From contig NZ_BOPG01000012.1 in the NCBI RefSeq assembly GCF_016863635.1, positions 372,001 to 436,000 on the forward strand: a stretch of 64,000 bases of DNA. Reading direction: 5' to 3'. The DNA is from Virgisporangium aurantiacum (GTDB lineage Bacteria > Actinomycetota > Actinomycetes > Mycobacteriales > Micromonosporaceae). Shown here piece by piece: positions 1-7,364 of this stretch. The notes below the pieces were generated by a model, which did not search any database, was not told where the DNA came from, and saw only the letters and a program-made list of their open reading frames with translations. A program made the translations under genes and the position numbers. How positions within the stretch are numbered: the first letter of the stretch is position 1; every line of letters begins with the position of its first letter.

Positions 1-200
1 GCGTCGCGCCCGCCGTACGAGTGCGGCCACGACACCACCGCCCACCGCGCCGCGAACAGGTCGCGTTCCCACTCGAGGTGACGGGCGAACCCGTCCCGCG
101 TGTCGCCCGACGGCAACGACGCGGGCACGTTGGCGCTCAGCCACGCGCGCGCCGAGGCCCGGAACGCGGCCTCGGTGGAGGTGTCGGTCAGATCGATCAC
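1..200 (-). CDS. Acyl-CoA dehydrogenase (FadE family), C-terminus cut by window edge
   Basis: Reading the minus strand from a GTG at 198-200 gives 66 codons starting VIDLTDTSTEAAFRASARAW and running off the window at SWPHSYGGRDA. An N-terminal helix followed by W..........SWP..YGG is the usual opening of actinobacterial steroid and acyl-CoA dehydrogenases. The GTG overlaps the echA20 stop (GTGA), so it is the last visible gene of the ipd operon. In mycobacteria the equivalent neighbourhood carries fadE30, which oxidises a HIP-CoA ring intermediate; that identity is inferred from context, as only the N-terminus is visible. Confidence 0.8.
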   Translation of the reverse strand, partial: MIDLTDTSTEAAFRASARAWLSANVPASLPSGDTRDGFARHLEWERDLFAARWAVVSWPHSYGGRD

Positions 201-931
201 TTGCCGAACTCCTCGCGCACCTTGTCGGCGACGCCCGACAGGTTCAGCTCGAACGTGAACCCCTGCTCGAACCGGTAGCTGCGGCGCACGTCCCACGGGT
301 CGATCCCGTTGAGCGACTCCTTCGCGGCCCGGATCACGGTCGGGTCCTTGGCGGCGATCTCGCCGGCCACCGCGAACGCCGCGTCACGCAGTTCGGCGCG
401 CGGCACCACCCGAAGGACCGACCCGTACGCGTGCAGTTCGGCCGCCGTCGCGGTCGCCGACGTGTACATCATCGCCCGCATCCGGTGCTGCGGAACGAGC
501 CGGGACAGGTGCGTCGCCGCGCCCAGCGCGCCCCGGTCGACCTCGGGCAGCCCGAACGTGGCGTCGTCGCTGGCGACGATGATGTCGGCGTTGCCGACCA
601 GGCCGATACCGCCGCCGAGGCAGAACCCCTGCACGGCCGCGATCACCGGCACCGGGCACTCGTACACCGCCGCGAACGCGGCCGCGCACCCGCGGTTCAC
701 GCCGATCAGCGCCGAGAAGTCGGTGGCCGCCTGCAGTTCCTTGATGTCGACGCCGGCGTTGAACCCGCGTCCCTCGGCCCGCAGCACAACGACCCGCACC
801 GCCGGATCGGCGCCGAGTTCCCCGAGCGCGGACGCCAGCCGGAACCACCCCGCCACCGGCAACGCGTTCACCGGCGGGTTGTCCATGACGACCTCGGCCA
901 CCCCGAGTTCGTCCACAGTGGACGTGATCAT
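197..931 (-). CDS. echA20: EchA20-like enoyl-CoA hydratase/isomerase-family ring hydrolase
   Basis: Crotonase-fold protein of 244 residues (Mtb EchA20 is about 247). In known C/D-ring catabolism EchA20 hydrolyses ring D of the bicyclic CoA thioester before IpdAB opens ring C. The crotonase oxyanion segments are visible: RGFNAGVDIKEL near residue 60 and QGFCLGGGIGLVGNADIIVA near residue 100. ATG at 931 is chosen over the upstream in-frame ATG at 961 because GGGAGAG sits just before it and it overlaps the upstream stop as ATGA. It lies in the ipdABC-ipdF operon, which supports the specific name; the subfamily assignment is by context and length, not by alignment. Confidence 0.8.
   Translation of the reverse strand: MITSTVDELGVAEVVMDNPPVNALPVAGWFRLASALGELGADPAVRVVVLRAEGRGFNAGVDIKELQAATDFSALIGVNRGCAAAFAAVYECPVPVIAAVQGFCLGGGIGLVGNADIIVASDDATFGLPEVDRGALGAATHLSRLVPQHRMRAMMYTSATATAAELHAYGSVLRVVPRAELRDAAFAVAGEIAAKDPTVIRAAKESLNGIDPWDVRRSYRFEQGFTFELNLSGVADKVREEFGK
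911..923. repeat. GTCCACAGTGGAC palindrome, copy 1
   Basis: Perfect 13-bp palindrome with a central A inside the 5' end of echA20. One of four perfect copies of GTCCACnGTGGAC in this window, all inside coding sequence. Confidence 0.75.
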
Positions 932-1323
932 TGACTCTCCCCGACGAAGAAGGTTGCCCAACCGCGTACCGCCAACGTGCCGTCCTGCTTGTGACAGAAC
1001 AGTTCCAGGTCGACCATCGGGTCACCGTCCACCGTGTACTCCCGCTCGACGCGGCCCGAGCACGAGACGGTGTCGCCCGGGAACACCTGCGCGGCGAACC
1101 GGACCTTGAAGCGGCGCACCGCGGCGGCGCCCAGCCAGTCCGTCGCCCACGTCGCCATCAGCCCGGCCTGCAGCATGCCCAGCGACAGCGGCGCCGGCAG
1201 CCCGACCGACGTCGCGAACGGCTCGTCGTGGTGGATCGGGTTGAAGTCGCCCGACGCGCCCTGGTACCTCACGAGATCGGTGCGGGTGAGCGGCCCGACC
1301 ACCAACGGCTCCGGGACGTTCAC
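928..1323 (-). CDS. MaoC-type (R)-hydratase, single hot-dog domain
   Basis: 131 residues starting at a GTG that overlaps the previous stop (GTGA) and ending in an ATGA overlap with echA20. The hydratase 2 motif is clear near residues 23-32 (SGDFNPIHHDEPFA, with the D-x-N-P-x-H catalytic pair), followed by the usual LGMLQAGL helix and a KVRFAAQVFPGDT strand. It probably pairs with the preceding FAS1-like hot-dog subunit to hydrate an enoyl-CoA, as in HadAB-type heterodimers. The exact substrate in ring degradation cannot be read from sequence. Confidence 0.82.
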   Translation of the reverse strand: MNVPEPLVVGPLTRTDLVRYQGASGDFNPIHHDEPFATSVGLPAPLSLGMLQAGLMATWATDWLGAAAVRRFKVRFAAQVFPGDTVSCSGRVEREYTVDGDPMVDLELFCHKQDGTLAVRGWATFFVGESQ

Positions 1324-1754
1324 GTCTCCACCCCCGTCAGGGTCGCCGACGCCACGAGGGTGCCGCTTTCGTCGCGGAACTCCGTCACCATCACGGCGAA
1401 CGTGAGCGTCCCGTTGCGGCCCTGCTTCTCGTAGACCTCGGTGATGCGCGAGGTGCCGACGAGTCGTTGCCCGGCGCGCGGCGGCGGGCCGTGGAACACG
1501 AACTCCTGCTCGGCGTGCAGCCCGCGGCTCTGGTCCATCGCGACGGCCGTCCACGGGTCGGATGCCCCGGTCTGCCAGAAGAACGCGGTGGTGAGGAACG
1601 TCGGCGGGATCACGGGTCCGTCGACTGCTGGTTTGTCGCCGAGAGAGGCGACGGAGGACGACCGGACGGCGCGGGCGAATTCCCGTATCTTCCCGGCTTC
1701 CAGGTCCATCACGAACGGTTCACCGGTGGTGCCGACGGCGGCGGAGTCGACCAC
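1320..1754 (-). CDS. MaoC N-terminal / FAS1-like dehydratase-domain protein
   Basis: 144 residues with the GKIREFARAV opening, a PPTFLTTAFFW segment and a LHAEQEFVFHGPPPRAGQ core, typical of the MaoC-N hot-dog subunit that accompanies catalytic MaoC proteins. Start is GTG at 1754 behind a strong GGGGGGA ribosome site. It lacks the D-x-N-P-x-H catalytic motif carried by its neighbour, fitting a non-catalytic or acyl-chain-binding partner. The MaoC gene overlaps its stop by 4 bp, so the two are likely made in equal amounts. Confidence 0.78.
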   Translation of the reverse strand: MVDSAAVGTTGEPFVMDLEAGKIREFARAVRSSSVASLGDKPAVDGPVIPPTFLTTAFFWQTGASDPWTAVAMDQSRGLHAEQEFVFHGPPPRAGQRLVGTSRITEVYEKQGRNGTLTFAVMVTEFRDESGTLVASATLTGVET

Positions 1755-1766
1755 GAAGTCCCCCCT

Positions 1767-2534
1767 TCACGGGTGCTGGCTGCTCACCGAGACGACCTCG
1801 CCGACCAGGTAGGACGCGTAGTCGCTCGCGAGGAACACGATGACGTTGGCGACCTCCCACGGCTCGGCCGCGCGGCCGAACGCCTCCCGGGCGGTCAGGT
1901 CGGCGAGGAGGTCGTCGGTGGTGACCTTCGACAGGTGCGGGTGCATCGCGAGGCTCGGCGCCACGGCGTTGATCCGCACGCCCGCCGTCGCGGCCTCGAT
2001 CGCCGAGCAGCGGGTCAGCGCCATCACGCCGGCCTTCGCGGCGGCGTAGTGGGCCTGGCCCTCCTGCGCCCGCCAGCCGATCACCGACGCGTTGTTGACG
2101 ATCGCGCCGCTCCCCCGCGGCATCATGTGCCGCAGCGCCGCCCGGGTGCAGCGGAACGTGCCGGTGAGGGTCACGTCGAGGACGCTGTGCCACTGCTCGT
2201 CGGTCATGTCCACAATGGACGCCGTGCCGCCCAGCCCGGCGTTGTTGACGAGCACGTCGAGGTGCCCGAAGTGCTCGACCGCGCGGTCGAACAGGTTCTG
2301 CACCTGTGCTTCGTCGGTGACGTCGCACGGCACCGCCAGCGGCTTGTGCCCGAGCACCTCGGCCAGCCGCTCGGCGGCCTCACCCAGCCGGCGCTCGTGC
2401 CGGTCGCTGATCGCCACGTCGGCACCCTCGCGGGCGCACCGCTCCGCGGTCGCGAAGCCGATGCCGGTGCCGGCCGCGGCGGTGACGACGACGGTCCGCC
2501 CCGTCAAAAGGCCGCGCCCGTCGGGTGGTGTCAT
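1767..2534 (-). CDS. ipdF: IpdF-like short-chain dehydrogenase (hydroxy/oxo-HIP-CoA)
   Basis: 255-residue classical SDR. The unusual cofactor loop VVVTAAAGTGIG near residues 15-26 and the HERRLGE strand match the IpdF family (Rv3559c type), which interconverts the 5-hydroxy and 5-oxo forms of the HIP-CoA propionate ring intermediate. NNAG and the S...Y...K triad (NNASVIGW, then HYAAAKAG) are intact. It starts within the stop of the PaaY-like gene (ATGA). Position between ipdC and echA20 supports the assignment. Confidence 0.8.
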   Translation of the reverse strand: MTPPDGRGLLTGRTVVVTAAAGTGIGFATAERCAREGADVAISDRHERRLGEAAERLAEVLGHKPLAVPCDVTDEAQVQNLFDRAVEHFGHLDVLVNNAGLGGTASIVDMTDEQWHSVLDVTLTGTFRCTRAALRHMMPRGSGAIVNNASVIGWRAQEGQAHYAAAKAGVMALTRCSAIEAATAGVRINAVAPSLAMHPHLSKVTTDDLLADLTAREAFGRAAEPWEVANVIVFLASDYASYLVGEVVSVSSQHP

Positions 2535-3145
2535 GGATTCCTCCGTCGGTACTCGCCGAGCGGCACCGACACCGAGTCGTCGCCGGGCAGCGCCGGCCGG
2601 TCGGGTTCGGCCGCCGCCAGCGGGGTCGTCTCGCGCATCGTCGCCCGGTAGCGGACCGCGAGATCCTGGTACACCCGGGTCCCGTTCGCCTTCCAGGCGA
2701 GCTCCGCGTCGTTGAGGTCGCGGGTCACCTTCGCCGGTATCCCGCGCGCCAGCGTGCGCGGCGGCACCTCGAACCCCTCCGGCACCACGCTGTGCGCGGC
2801 GACGAACGCGTACTCCCCGATCACCGCGCGGTCCATCACGACCGCGTTCATGCCGATCAGCACGCCGACGCCGACGTGGCAGCCGTGCAGGATCGCGCCG
2901 TGCCCCACGTGCCCGTCGCGGTCGAGGATCGCCGACGCGCCCGGAAAGCTGTGGAACACGCAGCCGTCCTGGAAGTTGGCGCCCTCCCGCACCTCGATCC
3001 GCCCGAAGTCGGCGCGCAGTGTCGCGAGTGGACCGACGAACGCGCCCGGTCCGACGTGGACGTCACCGATCAGCACCGCGGTCGGGTGCACGAACGCGGT
3101 CGGGTCGACGACGGGCACCAGCCCCTCGAACTCATACGCCGGCAT
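2531..3145 (-). CDS. PaaY/CaiE-like hexapeptide-repeat protein, possible CoA thioesterase
   Basis: 204 residues forming a left-handed beta-helix of gamma-carbonic-anhydrase type: LRADFGRIEVREGANFQDGC near residue 45, then GHVGHGAILHGCHVGVG and IGMNAVVMD. This pattern is closest to PaaY, a thioesterase that clears dead-end CoA thioesters in phenylacetate breakdown. AGGAGG precedes the ATG; the gene overlaps ipdC upstream by 14 bp and ipdF downstream by 4 bp. A CoA-rescue role in ring degradation is inferred. A carbonic-anhydrase role is the alternative. Confidence 0.75.
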   Translation of the reverse strand: MPAYEFEGLVPVVDPTAFVHPTAVLIGDVHVGPGAFVGPLATLRADFGRIEVREGANFQDGCVFHSFPGASAILDRDGHVGHGAILHGCHVGVGVLIGMNAVVMDRAVIGEYAFVAAHSVVPEGFEVPPRTLARGIPAKVTRDLNDAELAWKANGTRVYQDLAVRYRATMRETTPLAAAEPDRPALPGDDSVSVPLGEYRRRNP

Positions 3146-4196
3146 CGAGCCTCCTCAGGCGGTCCAGCACCGCGTCCGCCTCACCCATGATGCGGTCGAT
3201 CAGCTCCGCGCACGAGGGCAGGTCGTCGATGAGCCCGGCGACCTGACCGGTGGCCATCACGCCGGCCTCCGGCCGGTCCTCCACCATCGCCGCGCGCAGC
3301 AGCATCGGCGTGTTCGCGGCCAGCAGCACCTGCCCCAGACCGAGGTCGTGCGAGCGGCGCATCACCAGCCCCTCACGCACCAGGTCGCGCCATTTCGCGC
3401 CGGTGACCCGGCGGAACCCGGCGGCGCTGCGGGCCGCGCCGGCCAACTGCCGCACGCCGCCGCGGCCGACCAGCCGGGCCACCGCGGGCGTGCGCAGGAC
3501 GCGTTGCGGCACACCGTCGAGCGCCGACGTCACCACCGTGTCGGTCACCGACGCGGCCAGGTACCGCTCCTTCACCGCCGCGCCGACCGGGCTGTCGGAG
3601 GTCAGCAGGAACCGCGTACCCATCGCGATGCCGGCCGCGCCGTACGCGAGCGCCGACACCAGCCCGCGTCCGTCGAAGTACCCACCCGCGGCGATCACCG
3701 GGATGTCGACGGCGTCGACGATCTGCGGCACCAGCAACGAGGTCGGCACCTGCCCGGTGTGCCCGCCGCCCTCGGCGCCCTGCACCACGACCGCGTCGAC
3801 GCCCCAGCCGGCCACCTTCTCCGCGTGCCGGCGCGCGCCGACCGACGGCACCACCGCGACACCGGCGTCCTTGAGCCGCGCGATGAGGTCGGGCTTGGGC
3901 GCCAACGCGAACGAGGCGACGCGTACCTTCTCCCGGATCAGGAGATCGACGCGGTCCCGGGCGTCGGGCGCGTCGGCGCGCAGGTTGACGCCGAACGGCG
4001 CGGCGGTGCGCTCACGCACGTCCACGATGGCTTTTTGCAGTTCGGAGAGCGACAGCGTCGCGGCGGCCAGAATGCCGAGCCCGCCGGCGTTGGACGTCGC
4101 GGCGGTGAGCCCGGCGTCGGAGACCCAGCCCATGCCGGTCTGCACGATCGGGTGTCGGATCCCGAACAGGTCGCAGATCGGCGTGCGGATGACCAT
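3132..4196 (-). CDS. ipdC: IpdC-like flavin-dependent reductase (nitronate monooxygenase fold)
   Basis: 354 residues, the same size as Mtb IpdC. FMN-barrel signatures are present: PIVQTGMGWVSDAGL at the N-terminus, NAGGLGILAA, VVQGAEGGGHTG near residue 140 and IPVIAAGGYFDGRGL near residue 170. IpdC acts on the CoA-bound two-ring intermediate just before ring D hydrolysis by EchA20. ATG at 4196 shares its A with the TGA of ipdB (TGATG), giving tight coupling. The name rests on position between ipdB and ipdF plus fold and length. Confidence 0.84.
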   Translation of the reverse strand: MVIRTPICDLFGIRHPIVQTGMGWVSDAGLTAATSNAGGLGILAAATLSLSELQKAIVDVRERTAAPFGVNLRADAPDARDRVDLLIREKVRVASFALAPKPDLIARLKDAGVAVVPSVGARRHAEKVAGWGVDAVVVQGAEGGGHTGQVPTSLLVPQIVDAVDIPVIAAGGYFDGRGLVSALAYGAAGIAMGTRFLLTSDSPVGAAVKERYLAASVTDTVVTSALDGVPQRVLRTPAVARLVGRGGVRQLAGAARSAAGFRRVTGAKWRDLVREGLVMRRSHDLGLGQVLLAANTPMLLRAAMVEDRPEAGVMATGQVAGLIDDLPSCAELIDRIMGEADAVLDRLRRLDAGV

Positions 4197-4945
4197 CAGG
4201 AGACCTCGGCGGACCGCAGATCGGTGGGGTCGATGACGGTGCGGATCAGGTCGAGTTCGGCGTCGGTCGGCTGGCGGGTCTCGGGGACGTCGTTCGGCAC
4301 GACCAGTTCGAACGCGGTGGCCGCTGTCACTTCCTCGACGGTGACGCCGGGATGGGTCGACACCAGCCGCATCCGGTGATCGGGCGTGTCGAAGTCGAAC
4401 ACCCCGAGGTTGCTGACGACGCGGCGGAGGTGGTGGAACCGGCTCGCCTCCGGGCCCGCCGCCGCGGCGCGGTCGTACCCGACGCCACTGACCATGTCGA
4501 CAGTCTCGACGAACGAGCGGTGCGCGTGCCGGGGAACCCAGTAGCTGGTCGGGTGGTTGACGGTGTTTCCCGGCGCGCCGCGCACGCCGAGCAGCTGCAC
4601 CTTGGGGCGACGGTGGTCGCCGATCGCGGAGATGTTGGCGTTGCCGTACCGGTCGATCTGGCTCGGTCCCATCATCACGTGCCGGCGCCCCGACCACAGC
4701 ACGTCGAACGCGAACCGGAACGGCATCCAGCCCTCGATCACCGGTGGCTTCTCGCCGATGGCCCACGTGCCCTGGCCCAGATACGCCTCGCCGTCGGTGA
4801 GCATCAGGTCGGGTTCGAACGTGGCCCGGGCCAGCCGCGCACCGATCATGGGGACGAGACCGATGGGGCTGGCGAGGATCTCCCCGTCGCCGCGCCACGC
4901 CTCGGCGCAGGCGACCACACAGATCTCGGCCCGGGTCGCGCTCAC
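4196..4945 (-). CDS. ipdB: IpdB, beta subunit of COCHEA-CoA hydrolase (CoA-transferase fold)
   Basis: 249 residues of class I CoA-transferase beta type. IpdAB opens the last ring (ring C) of the steroid nucleus by hydrolysis of COCHEA-CoA. Visible family landmarks are ASPIGLVPMIGARLAR, MMGPSQIDRYGNANISAIGD and VSNLGVFDFD. The start is GTG at 4945 within the ipdA stop (GTGA), matching Mtb IpdB in length; the longer in-frame extension upstream is out of step with ipdA and is rejected. Confidence 0.88.
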   Translation of the reverse strand: MSATRAEICVVACAEAWRGDGEILASPIGLVPMIGARLARATFEPDLMLTDGEAYLGQGTWAIGEKPPVIEGWMPFRFAFDVLWSGRRHVMMGPSQIDRYGNANISAIGDHRRPKVQLLGVRGAPGNTVNHPTSYWVPRHAHRSFVETVDMVSGVGYDRAAAAGPEASRFHHLRRVVSNLGVFDFDTPDHRMRLVSTHPGVTVEEVTAATAFELVVPNDVPETRQPTDAELDLIRTVIDPTDLRSAEVS

Positions 4946-5784
4946 GCTACGGCCTCTTTCTGATAGACGCTTTCGTCGACGTCGAGATAGCGGGCACGGA
5001 ACGCCGCCCACGCCTCGGGATCGCCGGCCGCCTTCACGTACTCGCGTTGGAACGCCTCGTCGCGGCCGTAGTCGGGTTCGCAGGACGTGAAGTGCGCGCC
5101 ACCCGGCGCCTCCACCACCCCGCGCACCATGAACCGCTTGATGAGCAGTGTCTGCACGGGCGCGGTGGCGGTCAGTTCCTTGGCGTCGACGATGCGCTCG
5201 CACGACACGTACGCGCGGTCCGCGGCGGCGCAGTACAGCTCGTCGAAGTACGGGTCGGGGCCGAGATACTGGGCGTTGCCGGCCTCGTCGGCCCGGTTCA
5301 TGTGCACCAGCGCCGCGTCGAGTTTCAGCGCCGGCACGGCGACCAGTTCCTCGCCGCCGTACGGGTTGGCGACCGTGCGCAGCTCGGGGTTGACCGTCAT
5401 GACGTCGGAGCCGAGGCCGACCCGGGTGGGCAGGAACGGCAGCCGGGTCGCCGCGGCGTACAGGCCCCACTGCAGCATGCCCTCGTCGTACTCGGTGACG
5501 CGCAGCGTCCCGGCCTGGCGGGCGGCGCGGAAGTGCGGTTCGAGCGGGATCGAGTCCAGCGACACGAACCCGTAGATCAGATGCCTCACCTTTCCCGCGG
5601 CGAGGAGCAGGCCGACGTCGGGCCCGCCGTAGCTGACCACGGTGAGGTCGGTGAGATCGGACCGCAGGATCGCCCGCACCAGCGACATCGGCTTGCGGCG
5701 CGAGCCCCAGCCGCCGATCCCGATGGTCATGCCCGACGACAGTTCCGCCACGACCTCGGTCTCGGTCATCCGCTTGTTCGCCAT
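4942..5784 (-). CDS. ipdA: IpdA, alpha subunit of COCHEA-CoA hydrolase (CoA-transferase fold)
   Basis: 280 residues with the CoA-transferase alpha glycine loop (SSGMTIGIGGWGSRRKPMSL), SYGGPDVGLLLAAGKV and the LVHMNRADEAGNAQY motif. It forms the IpdAB heterotetramer with the overlapping ipdB product. ATG at 5784 is preferred over GTG at 5799 because AAGAGGTGG lies at proper distance upstream. First gene of the operon, directly downstream of a perfect KstR2 site and divergent from kstR2. Confidence 0.88.
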   Translation of the reverse strand: MANKRMTETEVVAELSSGMTIGIGGWGSRRKPMSLVRAILRSDLTDLTVVSYGGPDVGLLLAAGKVRHLIYGFVSLDSIPLEPHFRAARQAGTLRVTEYDEGMLQWGLYAAATRLPFLPTRVGLGSDVMTVNPELRTVANPYGGEELVAVPALKLDAALVHMNRADEAGNAQYLGPDPYFDELYCAAADRAYVSCERIVDAKELTATAPVQTLLIKRFMVRGVVEAPGGAHFTSCEPDYGRDEAFQREYVKAAGDPEAWAAFRARYLDVDESVYQKEAVA

Positions 5785-5827
5785 CGCCACCTCTTGCACT
5801 CGCGGCCGGTCGGGTCGGCGTCAACAT

Positions 5828-5841
5828 AGCAAGCGCTTGGT
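5828..5841. promoter_or_regulatory. KstR2 operator between ipdA and kstR2
   Basis: AGCAAGCGCTTGGT matches the published KstR2 consensus AnCAAGnnCTTGnT at every fixed base. Its first base is also the first base of a minus-strand -10-like TATGTT (5828 down to 5823) for ipdA. A plus-strand TACACT at 5851-5856 may serve kstR2. Binding here would block both directions and give autoregulation. Confidence 0.85.
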
Positions 5842-5932
5842 TGGTTACGCTACACTGCGCTGGGCGATATCCCAGACTGCGTACCGAATAGACTTCAGCT
5901 GCCGTACAGACCCAACGACGAAAGAGCTGCCC

Positions 5933-6523
5933 ATGGCGCGTGAACCCGGAGAGCGTCGGGAACGGATCCTCGCGAGTGCGGCGGGGCTGTTCGCGCGCAA
6001 GGGGGTCTCGGCGACGACGGTCCGGGAGATCGCCGACGAGGTCGGCATGCTCTCCGGCAGCCTCTACCACCACTTCGACTCCAAGGAGGCGATGGTCGAC
6101 GAGATCGTCGCGTCCTACCTGGAGGACCTGCGGGTGCGGTACAAGGCGGTGACGGCCCGCGACGCCGATCCCCGCACGAAGCTGCACGATCTCGTGATCG
6201 CCTCGCTGGAGGTGGTCGAGGCGCACCCGCACGCCACGGAGATCTACCAGAACGAGGTCAACTACCTCACGCAGATCGAGCGTTTCGGCTACCTCAAGAA
6301 CGCCGGCAAGGAGGTCCAGAGCACCTGGCTCGAGGTCATCAACGCCGGTGTGCGCGACGGCGTGTTCCGGTCCGACCTCGACCCGAAGGTGCTCTACCGC
6401 CTCATGCGTGACTCGGTGTGGCTGTCGGTGCGGTGGTTCAAGCCCACCCGCGACTACCCGGTGAGCCGGTTCGCGGAGGACTGCATCACGCTGTTCCTCG
6501 ACGGGCTCTCCCCTAGGACCTGA
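5933..6523 (+). CDS. kstR2: KstR2, TetR-family repressor of HIP catabolism
   Basis: 196 residues. N-terminal TetR helix-turn-helix (TTVREIADEVGMLSGSLYHHF, residues 28-48) and a ligand domain with EIYQNEVNYL and LMRDSVWLSVRWFKP, both strongly like Mtb KstR2 (SGSLYHHF...KE.MVDE and the RWY/FKP segment). KstR2 is released from DNA by HIP-CoA, the FadD3 product. ATG at 5933 follows AAAGAG; longer upstream readings have no ribosome site. Divergent from ipdA over a perfect KstR2 site. The 3' end overlaps the convergent SDR by 11 bp. Confidence 0.92.
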   Translation: MAREPGERRERILASAAGLFARKGVSATTVREIADEVGMLSGSLYHHFDSKEAMVDEIVASYLEDLRVRYKAVTARDADPRTKLHDLVIASLEVVEAHPHATEIYQNEVNYLTQIERFGYLKNAGKEVQSTWLEVINAGVRDGVFRSDLDPKVLYRLMRDSVWLSVRWFKPTRDYPVSRFAEDCITLFLDGLSPRT

Positions 6524-7364
6524 ACAGCCCCAACGGCTGGAGGGACCCGGCCAGGCCGCCGCTCTCGAACGCGGCGGCCACCGCTTCCACCGTCCACTGT
6601 GGATCGCGCAGCCCGTCGCCGAGCACCGCCGGGTGCCGGATCAGCGACAGTTCGGTGCCGTCGATGCGCACCACCTGGCCGTGCACCGCGGCCGACAGGT
6701 CGGAGAGCAGATACACCACCGCCGGCGCGTTCTGTTCGGCCGGCTTGCCGATGTTCTGCCGCTGCGCCCGCTCGCCGAGGTGCTTCTCGAACGCCTCGGC
6801 CATCCGCGTCTGCGCGTTCGGCGACACCGCGTTGACGCGGATGCCGCTGCCGGCGAGGTCGACCGCCCAGCTGTAGGTCAGCGACGCCACGCCGCCCTTG
6901 CTGGCGCCGTACGCGCCCATGTCGGCCGACCCGGCGTGCGCCCCCGAGGTCACGTTGACGATCGACCCCCGCGTCATCGCCCGGATCGCGTGCAGGCCGC
7001 AGTAGGCGGTGCCGAGCAGGTTCACCTCGATCACCGCGCGGAAGTCGTCCGGGTCCTGGTCGAAGGGGCTGGCGAGGCGGAAGATGCCGGCGTTGTTGAC
7101 GAGGCCGTCGATCGCGCCGAACGCGTCGACGCAGTGCGCGACGAGCGCGCCGGCGCCGTCCCACGTCGCGATGTCGGACGCGTCGGCGACCGCGCGGCCG
7201 CCGGCGGCCTCGATCCCCGCGACCACCTCGCGCGCCTGCTCCGCGTCGACGTCGTTGACGACGACGGCTGCGCCCTCGCGCGCCGCCAGCGCCGCGTACG
7301 CGGCACCGAGCCCGCGCCCGGCACCGGTGATCACGACCGCCTTTCCGTTCAGAGCACCGGTCAC
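6513..7364 (-). CDS. Short-chain dehydrogenase/reductase in the HIP locus
   Basis: 283-residue SDR with VVITGAGRGLGAAYAALAA, NNAGIFRL and catalytic S...Y...K (VTSGAH, then GAYGASKGG). It has a C-terminal extension after the usual end, DGTELSLIRHPAVLGD followed by about 30 residues, seen in SDRs of mycobacterial steroid loci such as Rv3548c. GTG at 7364 overlaps the thiolase stop (GTGA), so it is the last gene of fadD3-thiolase-SDR. Substrate unknown; a beta-hydroxyacyl-CoA derived from the opened rings is likely. Confidence 0.82.
   Translation of the reverse strand: MTGALNGKAVVITGAGRGLGAAYAALAAREGAAVVVNDVDAEQAREVVAGIEAAGGRAVADASDIATWDGAGALVAHCVDAFGAIDGLVNNAGIFRLASPFDQDPDDFRAVIEVNLLGTAYCGLHAIRAMTRGSIVNVTSGAHAGSADMGAYGASKGGVASLTYSWAVDLAGSGIRVNAVSPNAQTRMAEAFEKHLGERAQRQNIGKPAEQNAPAVVYLLSDLSAAVHGQVVRIDGTELSLIRHPAVLGDGLRDPQWTVEAVAAAFESGGLAGSLQPLGLFRS

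Noticed and set aside
1467..2651. Long plus-strand open frame of 394 codons
   Set aside because: It runs antisense to ipdF and the hydratase genes and has the Arg/His/Pro-rich composition of a GC-driven shadow frame; the minus-strand proteins have clear motifs.
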